Source of the DNA: Phycisphaerae bacterium
GTDB taxonomy: Bacteria > Planctomycetota > Phycisphaerae > UBA1845
Direction of reading: 5' to 3'
Length of the DNA stretch: 64,000 nt
Assembly (NCBI GenBank): GCA_029260075.1
Contig: JAJDDY010000027.1
Coordinates: 1 to 64,000, forward strand
Made by a program: the position numbers and the translations under genes. The notes beneath the pieces were generated by a model. The model saw nothing but the letters and a program-made list of their open reading frames with translations. It was not told the DNA's origin and made no database searches. This document shows positions 35,234-44,902 of this stretch, in pieces (positions within the stretch are counted from its first letter, which is position 1; the number at the start of each line of letters is the position of its first letter).

Positions 35234-36787
35234 TCACTGCCGAGCACCGTCCGGCGCATCCGGCGCCGGTCGGATCAAACGTGCCCCGGCCCAGTCTGCA
35301 TGGTCGCCGAGGTCGAGCGCTTTTCCAAAGTCTACCACGAGCGTAAGCGTTCTCGCTCCGGCTATGTCGATCTTGATCAACTGCGCCTCGTCCCGACCGG
35401 TCAACTCCTGCGACTCAAACCGAGCATTGCCATCAACAGACACGCGAAAGATCACGCTTCCACCCGGGCGAACTGCGTCGTCCAATCCGATTGTCGCGAC
35501 GAAGCTTTGAAATCCTCCGTCGAGGGAATACGTAAGTGTTGTTCGGCTATGCACGCCGATCCCGCGCGCAAAGACCTCGCCGTCGATTACAAGCGGCCCA
35601 CCCCCTACGCTTCGGTCGAAACGAATAGGCCACGTCCGGTGCAACAATCCTTCGACCGTCTGCGCCGAGGGTTCGATATCGCTCACGTAGACCACGCGAT
35701 TGCTCACGCATTCGAGTCGACTGATATCAGAAACGCGAATCGTCGCCGTCTGCCCGATCGAAGAGGCCAACCGCACCGCCGACGCATCGGCATCGACGAT
35801 GTTCCCGGAAAACACGGACCCATCCAATAGCGATGCGGTTACGCCAAAGCGATCATCGCGATCGATCCCACCGCCGCCCGCGAACACCACGCCGAAAATC
35901 TTGCCCGTTTGAAATGATCGACAGCGCCCGGCGAAGGAGAACGATCCGGTCTGCGTACCGATCTGCACGAGTTGACCGCGGAGGGTTTTTGCGTCATCGA
36001 CACTTCGAACAATGAGCACATCGCGTCCGGGCAATCGATTGGCCAACGCTGATCGGAACGCGCGGAACGCACGAGGAAACTCATCGCCGCGTCCAAGCTG
36101 GATCGCAGCTACACGATCGAACGGCAACGCCGTGACCTCAGCCAACGCCGTGCGTCCGTACACCGCGTCCGACGCGACATCGCCAGCCGGCGGGTCGATC
36201 AACTTGCCCGGAAGTAAGCCGCCGTCGGCGAGATGAAAAATCGCGGGCACAGGACCGGTCGCCTCTTCAACGACGTTATCCTGCTTGGGCGTTTCGTTAC
36301 CAGGCGTAGCCGGCTCGGATGGGACAGACTCCTTGGTCGCTTTCTTGTCGTCATCCGCCGGCGGTGCGACCTGCGGACCGTCTGCATCTGACTTCGTCTT
36401 GTCAGCCGGCGTGGACGCATCGGTCGGTGTCGACCCGACAGTTTGCCCTGCCGTGATCGGCAGGGACGGAACAGGAACAGTCGCGGCAGAAAACGTTAAC
36501 CGAGCAAGATCGTGGAAGGGAACATCGACAGGACCGCTCGGACCGCGAACCGTCACGGTGCCCGCCAAAGCGACCGATCCGTCGGCACCGATCCACTCGC
36601 CCCGCCAAACCGTGCCGTCGATATGAAGGACATCGACCTCCGCGCCGCGGCCTCTAGCGGAAGTAGCGAACGTCGCCCACGTGAGGAATAGACTAGCGAT
36701 AATGCGCGCGGCGACGGAGCGGAACGCACATTGGCGACGCCGTCCCGTGCCAGGGGTCTGACAGTATGTTGATTGCGTCGGAAGCAT
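35234..36787 (-). CDS. Exported protein with C-terminal NPCBM domain
   Basis: About 517 residues. A signal sequence lies at about 25-55 (IIASLFLTWATFATSARGRG). A Pro/Ala/Lys-rich low-complexity linker occupies about 120-190. The C-terminal 130 residues match an NPCBM (novel putative carbohydrate-binding module) domain: GIGVHSRTTLTYSLDG, FVATIGLDDAV, GSVIFRVSVDG and DFGKALDLGDHADWAGARLI. NPCBM modules bind sugar polymers. The start is uncertain: ATG at 36787 is preferred and TTG at 36814 is the alternative. A family C fragment lies upstream at 36836-36900. It probably leads the protease operon. Confidence 0.78.
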   Translation of the reverse strand: MLPTQSTYCQTPGTGRRRQCAFRSVAARIIASLFLTWATFATSARGRGAEVDVLHIDGTVWRGEWIGADGSVALAGTVTVRGPSGPVDVPFHDLARLTFSAATVPVPSLPITAGQTVGSTPTDASTPADKTKSDADGPQVAPPADDDKKATKESVPSEPATPGNETPKQDNVVEEATGPVPAIFHLADGGLLPGKLIDPPAGDVASDAVYGRTALAEVTALPFDRVAAIQLGRGDEFPRAFRAFRSALANRLPGRDVLIVRSVDDAKTLRGQLVQIGTQTGSFSFAGRCRSFQTGKIFGVVFAGGGGIDRDDRFGVTASLLDGSVFSGNIVDADASAVRLASSIGQTATIRVSDISRLECVSNRVVYVSDIEPSAQTVEGLLHRTWPIRFDRSVGGGPLVIDGEVFARGIGVHSRTTLTYSLDGGFQSFVATIGLDDAVRPGGSVIFRVSVDGNARFESQELTGRDEAQLIKIDIAGARTLTLVVDFGKALDLGDHADWAGARLIRPAPDAPDGARQ

Positions 36788-36835
36788 CTTCAATATCCAA
36801 CAAGCGTCGGCCAACCCGCAGCCCTAGCCATACCG

Positions 36836-36900
36836 GGTGGCGCAGGTCGACCGGGTGGCCCATCGCTCTAGCCGTGGAGGAGCCGAATGCGACAACACCC
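36836..36900. repeat. Family C fragment
   Basis: Short stretch with GGTCGACCGGGTGGCCCATC and CTCTAGCCGTGG, matching the middle of the family C copies at 7388 and 31022. It has no complete ends and separates two exported-protein genes. Confidence 0.5.
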
Positions 36901-36913
36901 TCATCAAACGGAG

Positions 36914-37960
36914 TCACGGCTTCTTGGCCAATTCTTCATAGTACTGCTCAACCAGTTTCCGGTAGCGACTGGGGAAACTATCGCGCAGCGCCTGAAGAAT
37001 TCGCTGACGCTCCTCGGGCGGCATAGCGCCCCACATGGTACCGGGGTTGGCCCGTCGACCGGCGCGAAGGTTGCCCGGCTTCGATGACCCGCCGGGGAGT
37101 GTCGAGTCTTGCATGGGCTTGCTCGGTGACGGACTGTTCTTGTTGCTTCCGCCACTACTGCTTCCCCCACCGCTACCACTGTTCTCGTCCTTTTCCGCCT
37201 CGTCAATCAGTTTGTCGAGCAGTTCAATAATTCGTGCTTGCCGCGCCGTAACCGTCCCGCCGAGGTCGGCGTGCTTAAGTCGCCGGCCGGAATAGTTCAT
37301 GAGGTCGACCACGTCGCCGATTTCTTCCGGCACACGGTTCTCAAGTTCCATCAACATCTGCCGCGCGGCTACGACCAATCGCTGCGAAGCATCTTCATAC
37401 GCATTCAAGAACTCGCGCATCGCCGTGTCGGCTTCTTCATACTGCACGTCAGCGAGCAGAGCGAACGCGCGGAGAAACGCGACTTCCGGGCCGAAGTAGG
37501 AATATTGGGCGACGCGCCCGGTGGACACCGGCTCCCCGGCGAGTAGATCGTCGATGCGCGACGTCACCTCGACCAAACGCTCCATCGCGACGAGGGCTTT
37601 GATCTCATAGACGGCGGCGTTAACGGCAAGGAAGGGATTCGGGTCGTCGCGAAGCGTACCCATCGCAAGCGAGCAGGACTCATAGTTCTCAGACTCATAG
37701 GCATCGAGCGCAGCACGAAACGGCGGCGATAGCACGGCCAACCCATGCGTAAGGAACTCGCTGCCGTCACAGTCTTCGCACTCAGCCCATGTCTTGCGAA
37801 TGAGCGCGCGACCGTCAGCCGGTAGCTGCTTGAAGTTGTCCAAGCCCTTGAGGAACTCATCCACGGGACTCTGCGCGTAGGCTACAACCGCACCGGGTCC
37901 GCAAACGATCGCCGCAGCAAACAGGGCGCCCATCCATCGCGAGCCGTTTGTCTTATCCAT
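36914..37960 (-). CDS. Exported protein of unknown function
   Basis: A 348-residue protein with a signal peptide (cleavage near VAYAQS). The mature part is helical and TPR-like in feel (ALDAYESENYESCSLAMGTLRDD, YEEADTAMREFLNAYEDAS). From about 250 to 285 lies a Gly/Ser run (NSGSGGGSSSGGSNKNS), then a Pro-rich stretch and a short basic helix ending in YYEELAKKP. No family recognised. It sits between the coiled-coil gene and the NPCBM gene with short gaps, and its small size and fold suggest an accessory part of the same exported system. Confidence 0.6.
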   Translation of the reverse strand: MDKTNGSRWMGALFAAAIVCGPGAVVAYAQSPVDEFLKGLDNFKQLPADGRALIRKTWAECEDCDGSEFLTHGLAVLSPPFRAALDAYESENYESCSLAMGTLRDDPNPFLAVNAAVYEIKALVAMERLVEVTSRIDDLLAGEPVSTGRVAQYSYFGPEVAFLRAFALLADVQYEEADTAMREFLNAYEDASQRLVVAARQMLMELENRVPEEIGDVVDLMNYSGRRLKHADLGGTVTARQARIIELLDKLIDEAEKDENSGSGGGSSSGGSNKNSPSPSKPMQDSTLPGGSSKPGNLRAGRRANPGTMWGAMPPEERQRILQALRDSFPSRYRKLVEQYYEELAKKP

Positions 37961-38056
37961 GAGCCTTGGTCCCTTCAGTCCGCTTGGTTTTCAACGTACT
38001 GCGTTTGGTATAACTGATCACACGACAAGTTACGGTGCCACGCGTGCGTCGCTACA

Positions 38057-40024
38057 TCAGTGCTGTTGAGTTCGGTCGCGCATCTCCGAGGCGGTCTTCG
38101 CCGTCTCAATCTGCCGCTCTGCGAGCGTGCGTTTGGCGTCGGAAAGCTCCACACCGGGATCCACGCCAAGTGTTTCGGCTTCCTGAAGCACAGCGGTACG
38201 CGTGTTGATCCGTTGTTGACTGGCGCGGAGCAGCTTGAGTTCCGCCGAGGCGGGCAACAGCGGCGCTTCGCCACTGTCCGATTGACTCCCGCCCTGCTTT
38301 TGCTGCTCGTTTTCCTTTTGCATTTTTTGCACGGCTTCGAGTAACTGCTCTAAGGCGTCGACGATTTCCGCCTCGATCGCCTGCGTCAGCGCCGCCACCT
38401 TTCGGTCAGCGAGCCGACGGGCCACTATCGACATATCTTCGGCAATCTGCTCGACGACGCGCGGGAATACCACTGTCGTGCCGTCCTCGTCCAAAATGTG
38501 CAGACAGGCGGAGGCGTCTTCAAACAACGTACGTTGTTGATCGGAAAGGTCGGCCAATTGAAGGTGCTCGGTTCGCTTGAAATTCGTCTGCCCAATCTCG
38601 TGGAGTTGCAGCGTCGTTTCGTTGATGCCCCTCTGCTTCGTGAGCATTTCGCGAAACCGCGACTCAAGATCACGCAGGGTCTCTTCGCGTTCCTCCTGTC
38701 GCAATTGGTTGAGCGCTTCGTCCAGCTCCTTCGCCGCCTGTTCGAGGTCTTCGATGGCTTCGTCTTGACTCTTGGTCGCGTCTTCGGTCTTGTCTTGATC
38801 GAGCGACTCAGCCGCGTCATCCATATCCTGCTCAGCTTGCTCCAAGCTCTCCTGACCGGGCGGCGACTCTTTCGATTCTCCAGACTTGCCAGACTTGCCG
38901 GATTTGCCTGACTTGCCGCCACTTTGACCGGACTCACTCTTCATCTGCTTCGACAAATCCCCGGTCTTCTTGGCGACTTCTTCTTGTTGCTTGCCTTGGT
39001 CGTCACTCTCTGCTTGAGCGTCAAGCTCGCGCTTGGCTTCCTCAAGTTTCTTGCGCGCCTCTTCCAGCGCCTCTTCCGCCGCTTCCTGTTTCTTCTCGGC
39101 TGAACCACTTTGGCCGGCTTGCATTTTCTCGGCGGCGCCGGACATGGACTTCGATCCTTGCTGGGCAGACTCTGACGCACTCTTCGATGCGTCGCGTGCG
39201 GCCTCAAGTTTTGGCGTGTCGGCCGACTCCTCCGGTTTCAGATCACCAAGCCCCTTCAAATCCTCCGCAAGCTGCTCCGTGTCGCGAGACAACGCCTCTT
39301 GTTTCTTGGCTTGATCCTCGGCAGCGTCACCGTCGGGCGCAGAGGGCTTCTGCAATTCGGCGGACAAATCTTGCTGCCGCTTGAGCAGGGCGTCGACCCT
39401 TTTCATAGCTTGGTCAAGCTGCTTGCCCATGCGTTTGGAAAGAGCGCGCTGAGCGCTCGCCTGACGCAGAGCCCTTTCTTGATCCAAGATTTGGTTGAGT
39501 TGCTCCTGATATTCTTGAAGTCGTTCGATTTCATCCTGACGCTCTTGGTTATCGCTATCACGCTCAAGAAGAATGGCCAATAGTCGATCTGAATCGGCAA
39601 GCCATTTTTCCTGCTGTTCGAGAGCTTCGCTATAGGTAGAGGGATCGCCAAACAGCTCGACCAGTTCGTCAAGGCGATCGGCCAAGCCAAGTTCTCCGGC
39701 GCGTTCCAGCACGCGGCGAAGGCGTGTCGCGTTGTCCGGCTCTCCTTCATCAAGCTGGTCGCGCAGACGGAAGACCCGATCTTCGAACCGCTGGAAACGA
39801 TCGCGAACCATCTGTTCTTTTACACCGAGTGGATTGATCTCGGAGGGCGCTGACGATTCGCCTTCTTGACCGGACGCCGGCGCGACGACCACAAGCCAAG
39901 TCGCGATCGCCGGAACAACGAACAGCCACCGTGAACCCGAACCGATACGCGACCATCGAGCCGCGCCGTCAGTCAGCCCACGCCACATACCGCAGAACAA
40001 TTTTCTAGTCGTCGAAAATGTCAC
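38057..40024 (-). CDS. Exported coiled-coil protein
   Basis: About 655 residues. One hydrophobic segment at 33-50 (LFVVPAIATWLVVVAPASG) acts as signal or anchor. The rest is long heptad-rich coiled coil with high Glu, Gln, Lys and Ala (QAMKRVDALLKRQQDLSAEL, EEALEEARKKLEEAKREL). Around 365-385 there is a GKSGKSGKSGKSGE tandem repeat. The start is GTG at 40024, overlapping the end of the upstream DUF4175-like gene by 20 bases, with GAGG upstream. The pairing of a DUF4175-like membrane protein with a secreted coiled coil is common in planctomycetes. Function unknown; a periplasmic scaffold is plausible. Confidence 0.65.
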   Translation of the reverse strand: MTFSTTRKLFCGMWRGLTDGAARWSRIGSGSRWLFVVPAIATWLVVVAPASGQEGESSAPSEINPLGVKEQMVRDRFQRFEDRVFRLRDQLDEGEPDNATRLRRVLERAGELGLADRLDELVELFGDPSTYSEALEQQEKWLADSDRLLAILLERDSDNQERQDEIERLQEYQEQLNQILDQERALRQASAQRALSKRMGKQLDQAMKRVDALLKRQQDLSAELQKPSAPDGDAAEDQAKKQEALSRDTEQLAEDLKGLGDLKPEESADTPKLEAARDASKSASESAQQGSKSMSGAAEKMQAGQSGSAEKKQEAAEEALEEARKKLEEAKRELDAQAESDDQGKQQEEVAKKTGDLSKQMKSESGQSGGKSGKSGKSGKSGESKESPPGQESLEQAEQDMDDAAESLDQDKTEDATKSQDEAIEDLEQAAKELDEALNQLRQEEREETLRDLESRFREMLTKQRGINETTLQLHEIGQTNFKRTEHLQLADLSDQQRTLFEDASACLHILDEDGTTVVFPRVVEQIAEDMSIVARRLADRKVAALTQAIEAEIVDALEQLLEAVQKMQKENEQQKQGGSQSDSGEAPLLPASAELKLLRASQQRINTRTAVLQEAETLGVDPGVELSDAKRTLAERQIETAKTASEMRDRTQQH

Positions 40025-42149
40025 TGGCCTGATCCTCTAACGCTTCCTGGGTTTCCTGTCTCAATTGCTGTTGTATTCGTATGAGATCGCGCAACATACC
40101 CACGACCTCCTGATACCCTTCCCATTGTACCATGTTTTCCAGCACGGTTCTCATCTTGACGAGAATTGCGGCCTGCTGAGGGTCTATTTGGTCGGCCGTC
40201 TCCCCATCCCCCGCCCGCGACCAGCGTCGTATCGCATCTGCGGCGCTGACAAGATCGCGCTTGGCGAGTTCCGTAAGCGGGGCCACAATTCCGTCACCCA
40301 AGCGGTTCTTCTCTTCGGCGGTCGCCAGTTCATTGATCGTCATTTCCGCAAGGATCTTCTCGAACTGCTGGCGAATGACGTTGACCGCTCCGGCGATGCT
40401 TCGCGCCCGACGCTCCAGCGAGGCGAGTTGAGCGATCATCGCGTCGGTCATTTCTGCACCCTGTAGCTGGCGATACACGGTCAACAGCCCGCTGCGTACC
40501 TGCTCCTGCGAATCAATAAGACGCTCGAAATCCAGACGATACTCCTGCTCTCTGCGTGCAAGCTCGGCCGCTAACTCTTCATTTGTCACCACACGCAACG
40601 AAATCTCCAACGCGTCGGCGAACCCCGGACCGGTCACGTCGTTGAAGTCTGACGCGGACGCCGACAATACCAGCGTTTCGCCCGGAACAACCGACGCAGT
40701 CGCCACAGCCCATCGAAGACTCGTCGCAAACGTCGTGGTGTTGGGCTTGAACGTCGGTAACGCAATGCTTGAAGTCACCGACTCGGGGCGCGTCACCATG
40801 TAATTCAACTCGGCGGTGGCCAGACCATACGTGTCGCTGAACTCCAGCTCGATGGGCAGCACGGCGCTGGCGGTGATCATTTCCCCGGCGCCGGTGAGCT
40901 TGATGCGTGCCCGCGGCGGCTCATCTTCCTTGACGCGCAGAGAAATCCGCACCGGTCGGCGATTCTCCAGTCCCACCTCATCCCTGAGCGAAAAATGGTA
41001 CGTGTGTGTTTCAGTCGGTACCCATGTTACGGTGTGCCGATCTCCGTCCGCGACGGCCTCAGCCACCAACTCTCGATCGGCCATCAGCGTTACCCGCGTC
41101 ACCGGTTTGTTCGTCTTAACGCGAAGCGTCACCGTCGAGCCGGGAAGAATCTGCGCAGTACGCTCGCCGTCACTAAGTTCGATGGCGTCAAGTCGCGTGT
41201 ACGCCGGCGGCAGAATGTGTATTGCCGTTTCGGTCACGTGGGGGCGATCATGAAGACGTACGCGAAAGCGTTCGGTTTGGTCGTCACCGCCAATCAGGTA
41301 GAATTCCAAGTCCTCCTTGGCGTTCTTCAGCGTATAGCGATAGCCATAGTTGTCTTTGCTGCCCACGGTGACCATCGTCTCGCGCCCGTCCACGCCGCTC
41401 ACAGTTTCATAAGCGATTTCCACGACGCGCGGCTGAACACCGGTCGCATAGGCTTGGATGATGACGTCGTCCCCGCGCGCACCGATCAACTCATCACCCT
41501 CGAGGTCGACAATCAAGTGCGTTCGGCGAGGCCACGCCACCTCTTGAAGCATGACGTTTCGCGCGAACCAACGACCCATCATGTCCGGCGCCCAAGTGGT
41601 AACCCCACCAATCGCGAACAAGCCGACCACCAGAAGCAGCATGGACCAAAGAACTCGCTTCGAGTCCAAGACCTTATGAACGTCAATCGACTCGGCACGG
41701 CGATGGGCCTGGCCGATTACCTGGTTCATCAGGTCGCGAGAGTTTGAGGCCTCGGGACCGACGTCACCTGATGCGAAACGAACAGCGGATATCAACAATG
41801 AGGACAGTTCCGGGTATTGACGCTCGACGAGCTTGGCGATGTCCGCCAGCCCGATACGCTTGCGCAATGGCGTAACGATTCGTCGCCACGTCAACATGCC
41901 CGCACCCACAAGAATCAATGCCAAGATGACGGCACGCATGCTGAGCTGTAAGCCGCGTGTGCCATAGTCCAAGAGGAACTGAATCAGACCGGTGACCATG
42001 AGAAACGACAAAATCCACGCGCAGCCTTCGATCAGCACGTACCGGCGTACGCGGGCGGCGACGGAGCGCAGCCGACCGGTGAGCGCCGCGTCGAGGGGCG
42101 TCATCTTCGGTGATGCGCTCAGCGGCTGCGTTGTTTGAAGAATGGTCAT
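40005..42149 (-). CDS. DUF4175-like membrane protein
   Basis: A 714-residue protein. Two membrane segments near the N-terminus (YVLIEGCAWILSFLMVTGL at about 37-58 and MRAVILALILVGAGML at about 70-88) and a third near 170-190 are followed by a large periplasmic part of beta-sandwich modules and a helical C-terminus (about 530-710) rich in Arg and Gln. Pattern and context fit the DUF4175 group of planctomycete and bacteroidete membrane proteins found beside VWA and MoxR genes. It starts 32 bases after the upstream VWA gene and overlaps the downstream gene by 20 bases. Confidence 0.7.
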   Translation of the reverse strand: MTILQTTQPLSASPKMTPLDAALTGRLRSVAARVRRYVLIEGCAWILSFLMVTGLIQFLLDYGTRGLQLSMRAVILALILVGAGMLTWRRIVTPLRKRIGLADIAKLVERQYPELSSLLISAVRFASGDVGPEASNSRDLMNQVIGQAHRRAESIDVHKVLDSKRVLWSMLLLVVGLFAIGGVTTWAPDMMGRWFARNVMLQEVAWPRRTHLIVDLEGDELIGARGDDVIIQAYATGVQPRVVEIAYETVSGVDGRETMVTVGSKDNYGYRYTLKNAKEDLEFYLIGGDDQTERFRVRLHDRPHVTETAIHILPPAYTRLDAIELSDGERTAQILPGSTVTLRVKTNKPVTRVTLMADRELVAEAVADGDRHTVTWVPTETHTYHFSLRDEVGLENRRPVRISLRVKEDEPPRARIKLTGAGEMITASAVLPIELEFSDTYGLATAELNYMVTRPESVTSSIALPTFKPNTTTFATSLRWAVATASVVPGETLVLSASASDFNDVTGPGFADALEISLRVVTNEELAAELARREQEYRLDFERLIDSQEQVRSGLLTVYRQLQGAEMTDAMIAQLASLERRARSIAGAVNVIRQQFEKILAEMTINELATAEEKNRLGDGIVAPLTELAKRDLVSAADAIRRWSRAGDGETADQIDPQQAAILVKMRTVLENMVQWEGYQEVVGMLRDLIRIQQQLRQETQEALEDQASDIFDD

Positions 42150-42180
42150 CGCGCGATATCCGATGTAGCGTTTGCGTGCA

Positions 42181-44670
42181 TTATAGCATCCGATGCCATT
42201 TGCGAACGCCCCACTCCAAACACAGCAGGGAAAGCAAAAACGTCAGGATGATCCAGTTGTCCCACAACGTCGTCGGGCGAGATCGGACCGCAATTTCTTC
42301 GTGCAAGTCCGGGATCAAGCCGGGCAAGTTGACGGCTTCGTCGACTTCGAAGTATTGCCCGCCATCCGACTGATCCGCCAGCGCTGTCAGCTTCGCCCGA
42401 TCCATTTGCGGGCGCAAAATCTCAAGGTTGGGGCGCGTCACGCGAATCTCGCGAACGACCTCGACCGGATCCTTGGTTGTGGGATCGGGCATCTTCATGC
42501 TCAATCGAAAACTGCCCGTTCGATCGGGCACGAATCGTCCCTCGAACCAACCGGGGCGATCAGCCCGCACACCGAGCATCAGGTCGCCGCGATCACCGTC
42601 GACTTCATATTGAACCAGAATCTGGTCGCGACGCAGCGGGCGGTATTGCCGATCGAGCAGTCGAGCGCTCACCGTAACCGCTTCGCCAACGGCGAACTCT
42701 TCGCTCTCGGTTAACAGCATGCCCCGCTTGGTGCCGCCGAGCAGCTTACCCTCGGCCAGGTAGCGTACGAACTGAATCCAGAACCGGTCGAACAACTCGA
42801 CGCCATAGCGCCGCCAGCGCCAGGTGCTGTCGATCCCGAGAAAACCGGACCGACCCGCGCCCACGAACTGAACCGCACCAAGCACGTGCGCGCCATATGG
42901 GTTGCGCATTCGGGGGCTGCCGTGGCGCATCAACACGGTGGCCACAGGTTTGGCACGCAGAACCGGATAATGCCAATAGACATCGTGGACCCGCTCCCAC
43001 AGACGCCTGGTTTCGACAGGATCACCGGCAAGTTGCACGATCGGATGACCCATGGCTTGCGACGGAATATCGAGCGACGCCGGCGACACCTGATAATAAC
43101 CAACGTCGTTCAGTACGATGTCAGCCTCGGGATCAAACGTCACGGGCAACAAGTCCAAGAGCGACTTGAGACTCTTGTCACGCATCAAGGTGGGCGTTCG
43201 CGCGCGGGCCGCACCATACAACAGGCCGCCGCCGTAGTCTGTCACGAACGTGTCCACAAGCTTACACCATTCTTCGTCGATCTCTTGACCATCTGGGTCC
43301 AGAAGTACGACCACGTCGTATTCGAAAAGCTCCTCGGCTGTCGCCGGCAGGTGATCGATAATGGTGTTCCCGTCGCGAACCGCGCTGAGGTCAGCCGACT
43401 GAAGCCAACAACTCACGTCGATGGTTTTATCGCGTTCCAACAGTCGCGACAGAAAACGATAGTCCCAGCTCGGCCCGCCTGCGATAATGAGCACGCGCGT
43501 GCGCGAGTTGATGACGTTTACCGTCGTCTGTCGGCTGTTGTCGTCGGCGACCGATTCGTTTTCGAGTACTGGCACTTCTACCGTGTACACGAACCGACCG
43601 ACGCGACTTTGACTTCGCTCGAACGTGACCGGCGCAATGGCCCCGCCCGGTTGAACGATTACTGATTTGCTGGCGACGACGCGTCCGCGCCCGCCCTCGG
43701 AAGTGTTGCGCTCCAACAGACGCACGAGTATGGACTGACCGTCAATACCGTCGGCTGCCAACCTCGCAGAGATCGAAAATGGATCGAGTTGGAATGCGTT
43801 AGGCGGCGCGAGCACCTCGCTGACGCGAACGTTCTGCGGGCTGCCTGGATCGCCAACACCGACCACATATAGCGGCACCTTGCGATCGCTTGCAAAGCGG
43901 GCGGTCTCTTCCACGGACGCACCTTGATTGAACCCGCCGTCGCTGAGAATGACGACGCCTGCGATCGGCGCCCCGCCCACTGATTCGACCGCGCGACGCA
44001 CCGCCCGCTCGATATTGGTTCCGGAACCGGTGGCCGATAGCTCGACGTCGAGATCCTTCACACCGAACAGCGAATCGGGCTCGTCATCAGTTCCGTCGGA
44101 CTCGGCCGCTTCTTCTCGCGACGCCCGAATCGTGGCGATCAGCTGCGGCTCGTCGCTGAAAGTGTACAGCTTGATGCGGTTGCGGTCGGCGAGCTCGCTA
44201 AGAAACTTGTTGTTGTCAACGCTGAGCATGTGGTCTACAAGTACCGATCGGCGAACCGACGTCGTGGCTGTTCCCTCAAGAACGCGCCGCACGCGTGCCG
44301 ACGAGGCGTCGTCGCGGTATCGATCGGTCAATCCCATACTGGACGAATCGTCTACAAGCACAACCGTATAGCTATCGATCCACCGGCGCAAAATACGCAC
44401 GCGAACCGGCTCCAAGAGTACGATCGCAAGCGTGACGATCACCATGCACCGAATAATCCCGAGTCCGATACGGACGCGCGGTGACGCCCCGCGCCGACCG
44501 TCGAACCGGTACATCCAGATCACGGCCCAGCACAAGACAGCCAAGAGCGAGAGCGCCCCAACCGCCAACCACCCGTCCGGAAGATGGCGCAGCTCGGTTA
44601 CGAACTCCTCCTCGTCGCGCGTCACCGCACCGACCAGCAATGGAAGTATGGAGGAAGCTATTGTGTACAT
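42181..44670 (-). CDS. VWA-domain membrane protein with GATase-like domain
   Basis: An 829-residue protein. Two or three hydrophobic helices lie in the first 95 residues, then a von Willebrand A domain from about 100 with the MIDAS motif VDDSSSMG and the later GVVILSDGG. A glutamine-amidotransferase-like domain follows (about 400-560, with VLIIAGGPSWDYRFLSRLLE and VVLLDPDGQEI), lacking a clear catalytic Cys. A beta-sandwich comes next, and one C-terminal helix (WIILTFLLSLLCLEWGV). The family recalls the BatA/BatB-like proteins that work with MoxR. The ATG at 44670 has GAGGTGAG 16 bases upstream, further than usual, so the true start may differ. Confidence 0.78.
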   Translation of the reverse strand: MYTIASSILPLLVGAVTRDEEEFVTELRHLPDGWLAVGALSLLAVLCWAVIWMYRFDGRRGASPRVRIGLGIIRCMVIVTLAIVLLEPVRVRILRRWIDSYTVVLVDDSSSMGLTDRYRDDASSARVRRVLEGTATTSVRRSVLVDHMLSVDNNKFLSELADRNRIKLYTFSDEPQLIATIRASREEAAESDGTDDEPDSLFGVKDLDVELSATGSGTNIERAVRRAVESVGGAPIAGVVILSDGGFNQGASVEETARFASDRKVPLYVVGVGDPGSPQNVRVSEVLAPPNAFQLDPFSISARLAADGIDGQSILVRLLERNTSEGGRGRVVASKSVIVQPGGAIAPVTFERSQSRVGRFVYTVEVPVLENESVADDNSRQTTVNVINSRTRVLIIAGGPSWDYRFLSRLLERDKTIDVSCWLQSADLSAVRDGNTIIDHLPATAEELFEYDVVVLLDPDGQEIDEEWCKLVDTFVTDYGGGLLYGAARARTPTLMRDKSLKSLLDLLPVTFDPEADIVLNDVGYYQVSPASLDIPSQAMGHPIVQLAGDPVETRRLWERVHDVYWHYPVLRAKPVATVLMRHGSPRMRNPYGAHVLGAVQFVGAGRSGFLGIDSTWRWRRYGVELFDRFWIQFVRYLAEGKLLGGTKRGMLLTESEEFAVGEAVTVSARLLDRQYRPLRRDQILVQYEVDGDRGDLMLGVRADRPGWFEGRFVPDRTGSFRLSMKMPDPTTKDPVEVVREIRVTRPNLEILRPQMDRAKLTALADQSDGGQYFEVDEAVNLPGLIPDLHEEIAVRSRPTTLWDNWIILTFLLSLLCLEWGVRKWHRML

Positions 44671-44703
44671 GTACGACTCAAACTACTCACCTCAACACGG
44701 AAA

Positions 44704-44829
44704 CATGGCTGGAACGTGAATCCCTTCTCGCTCCTTCCCGCGCGTCGTGTCATCCCATGGCTGGAGCGTGAATCCTTTCTCGCTCCTCCCTACGCATCAC
44801 GCCTTCCCATATGCCGAGAAAGGATTCAC
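44704..44829. repeat. Tandem 52-bp repeat with hairpin
   Basis: Two tandem units of 52 bp (44704-44755 and 44756-44807), starting CATGGCTGGAACGTGAATCC and CATGGCTGGAGCGTGAATCC, then the start of a third. GTGAATCCTTTCTCG (44768-44782) is followed by its exact reverse complement CGAGAAAGGATTCAC (44815-44829), a 15-bp perfect stem with a 32-base loop. It lies between the stop of the BatA-like gene and the start of the next gene. Confidence 0.7.
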
Positions 44830-44852
44830 GGCACAGCTCTTTCTGAGTTTCC

Positions 44853-44899
44853 GACATTTCGACGTAATGCCGTTTCGACGTTTTCTCCCCTTTCGACGC
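44853..44899. repeat. TCGAAA-type short repeat cluster
   Basis: Contains CGACATTTCGACG and TTTCGACG, on the minus strand reading AACGTCGAAA and CGTCGAAATGTCG. It lies directly after the stop codon of the BatA-like gene. The same motif recurs at 47424-47456, 50680-50717 and 55785-55863. Confidence 0.6.
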
Positions 44900-44902
44900 T
44901 TC

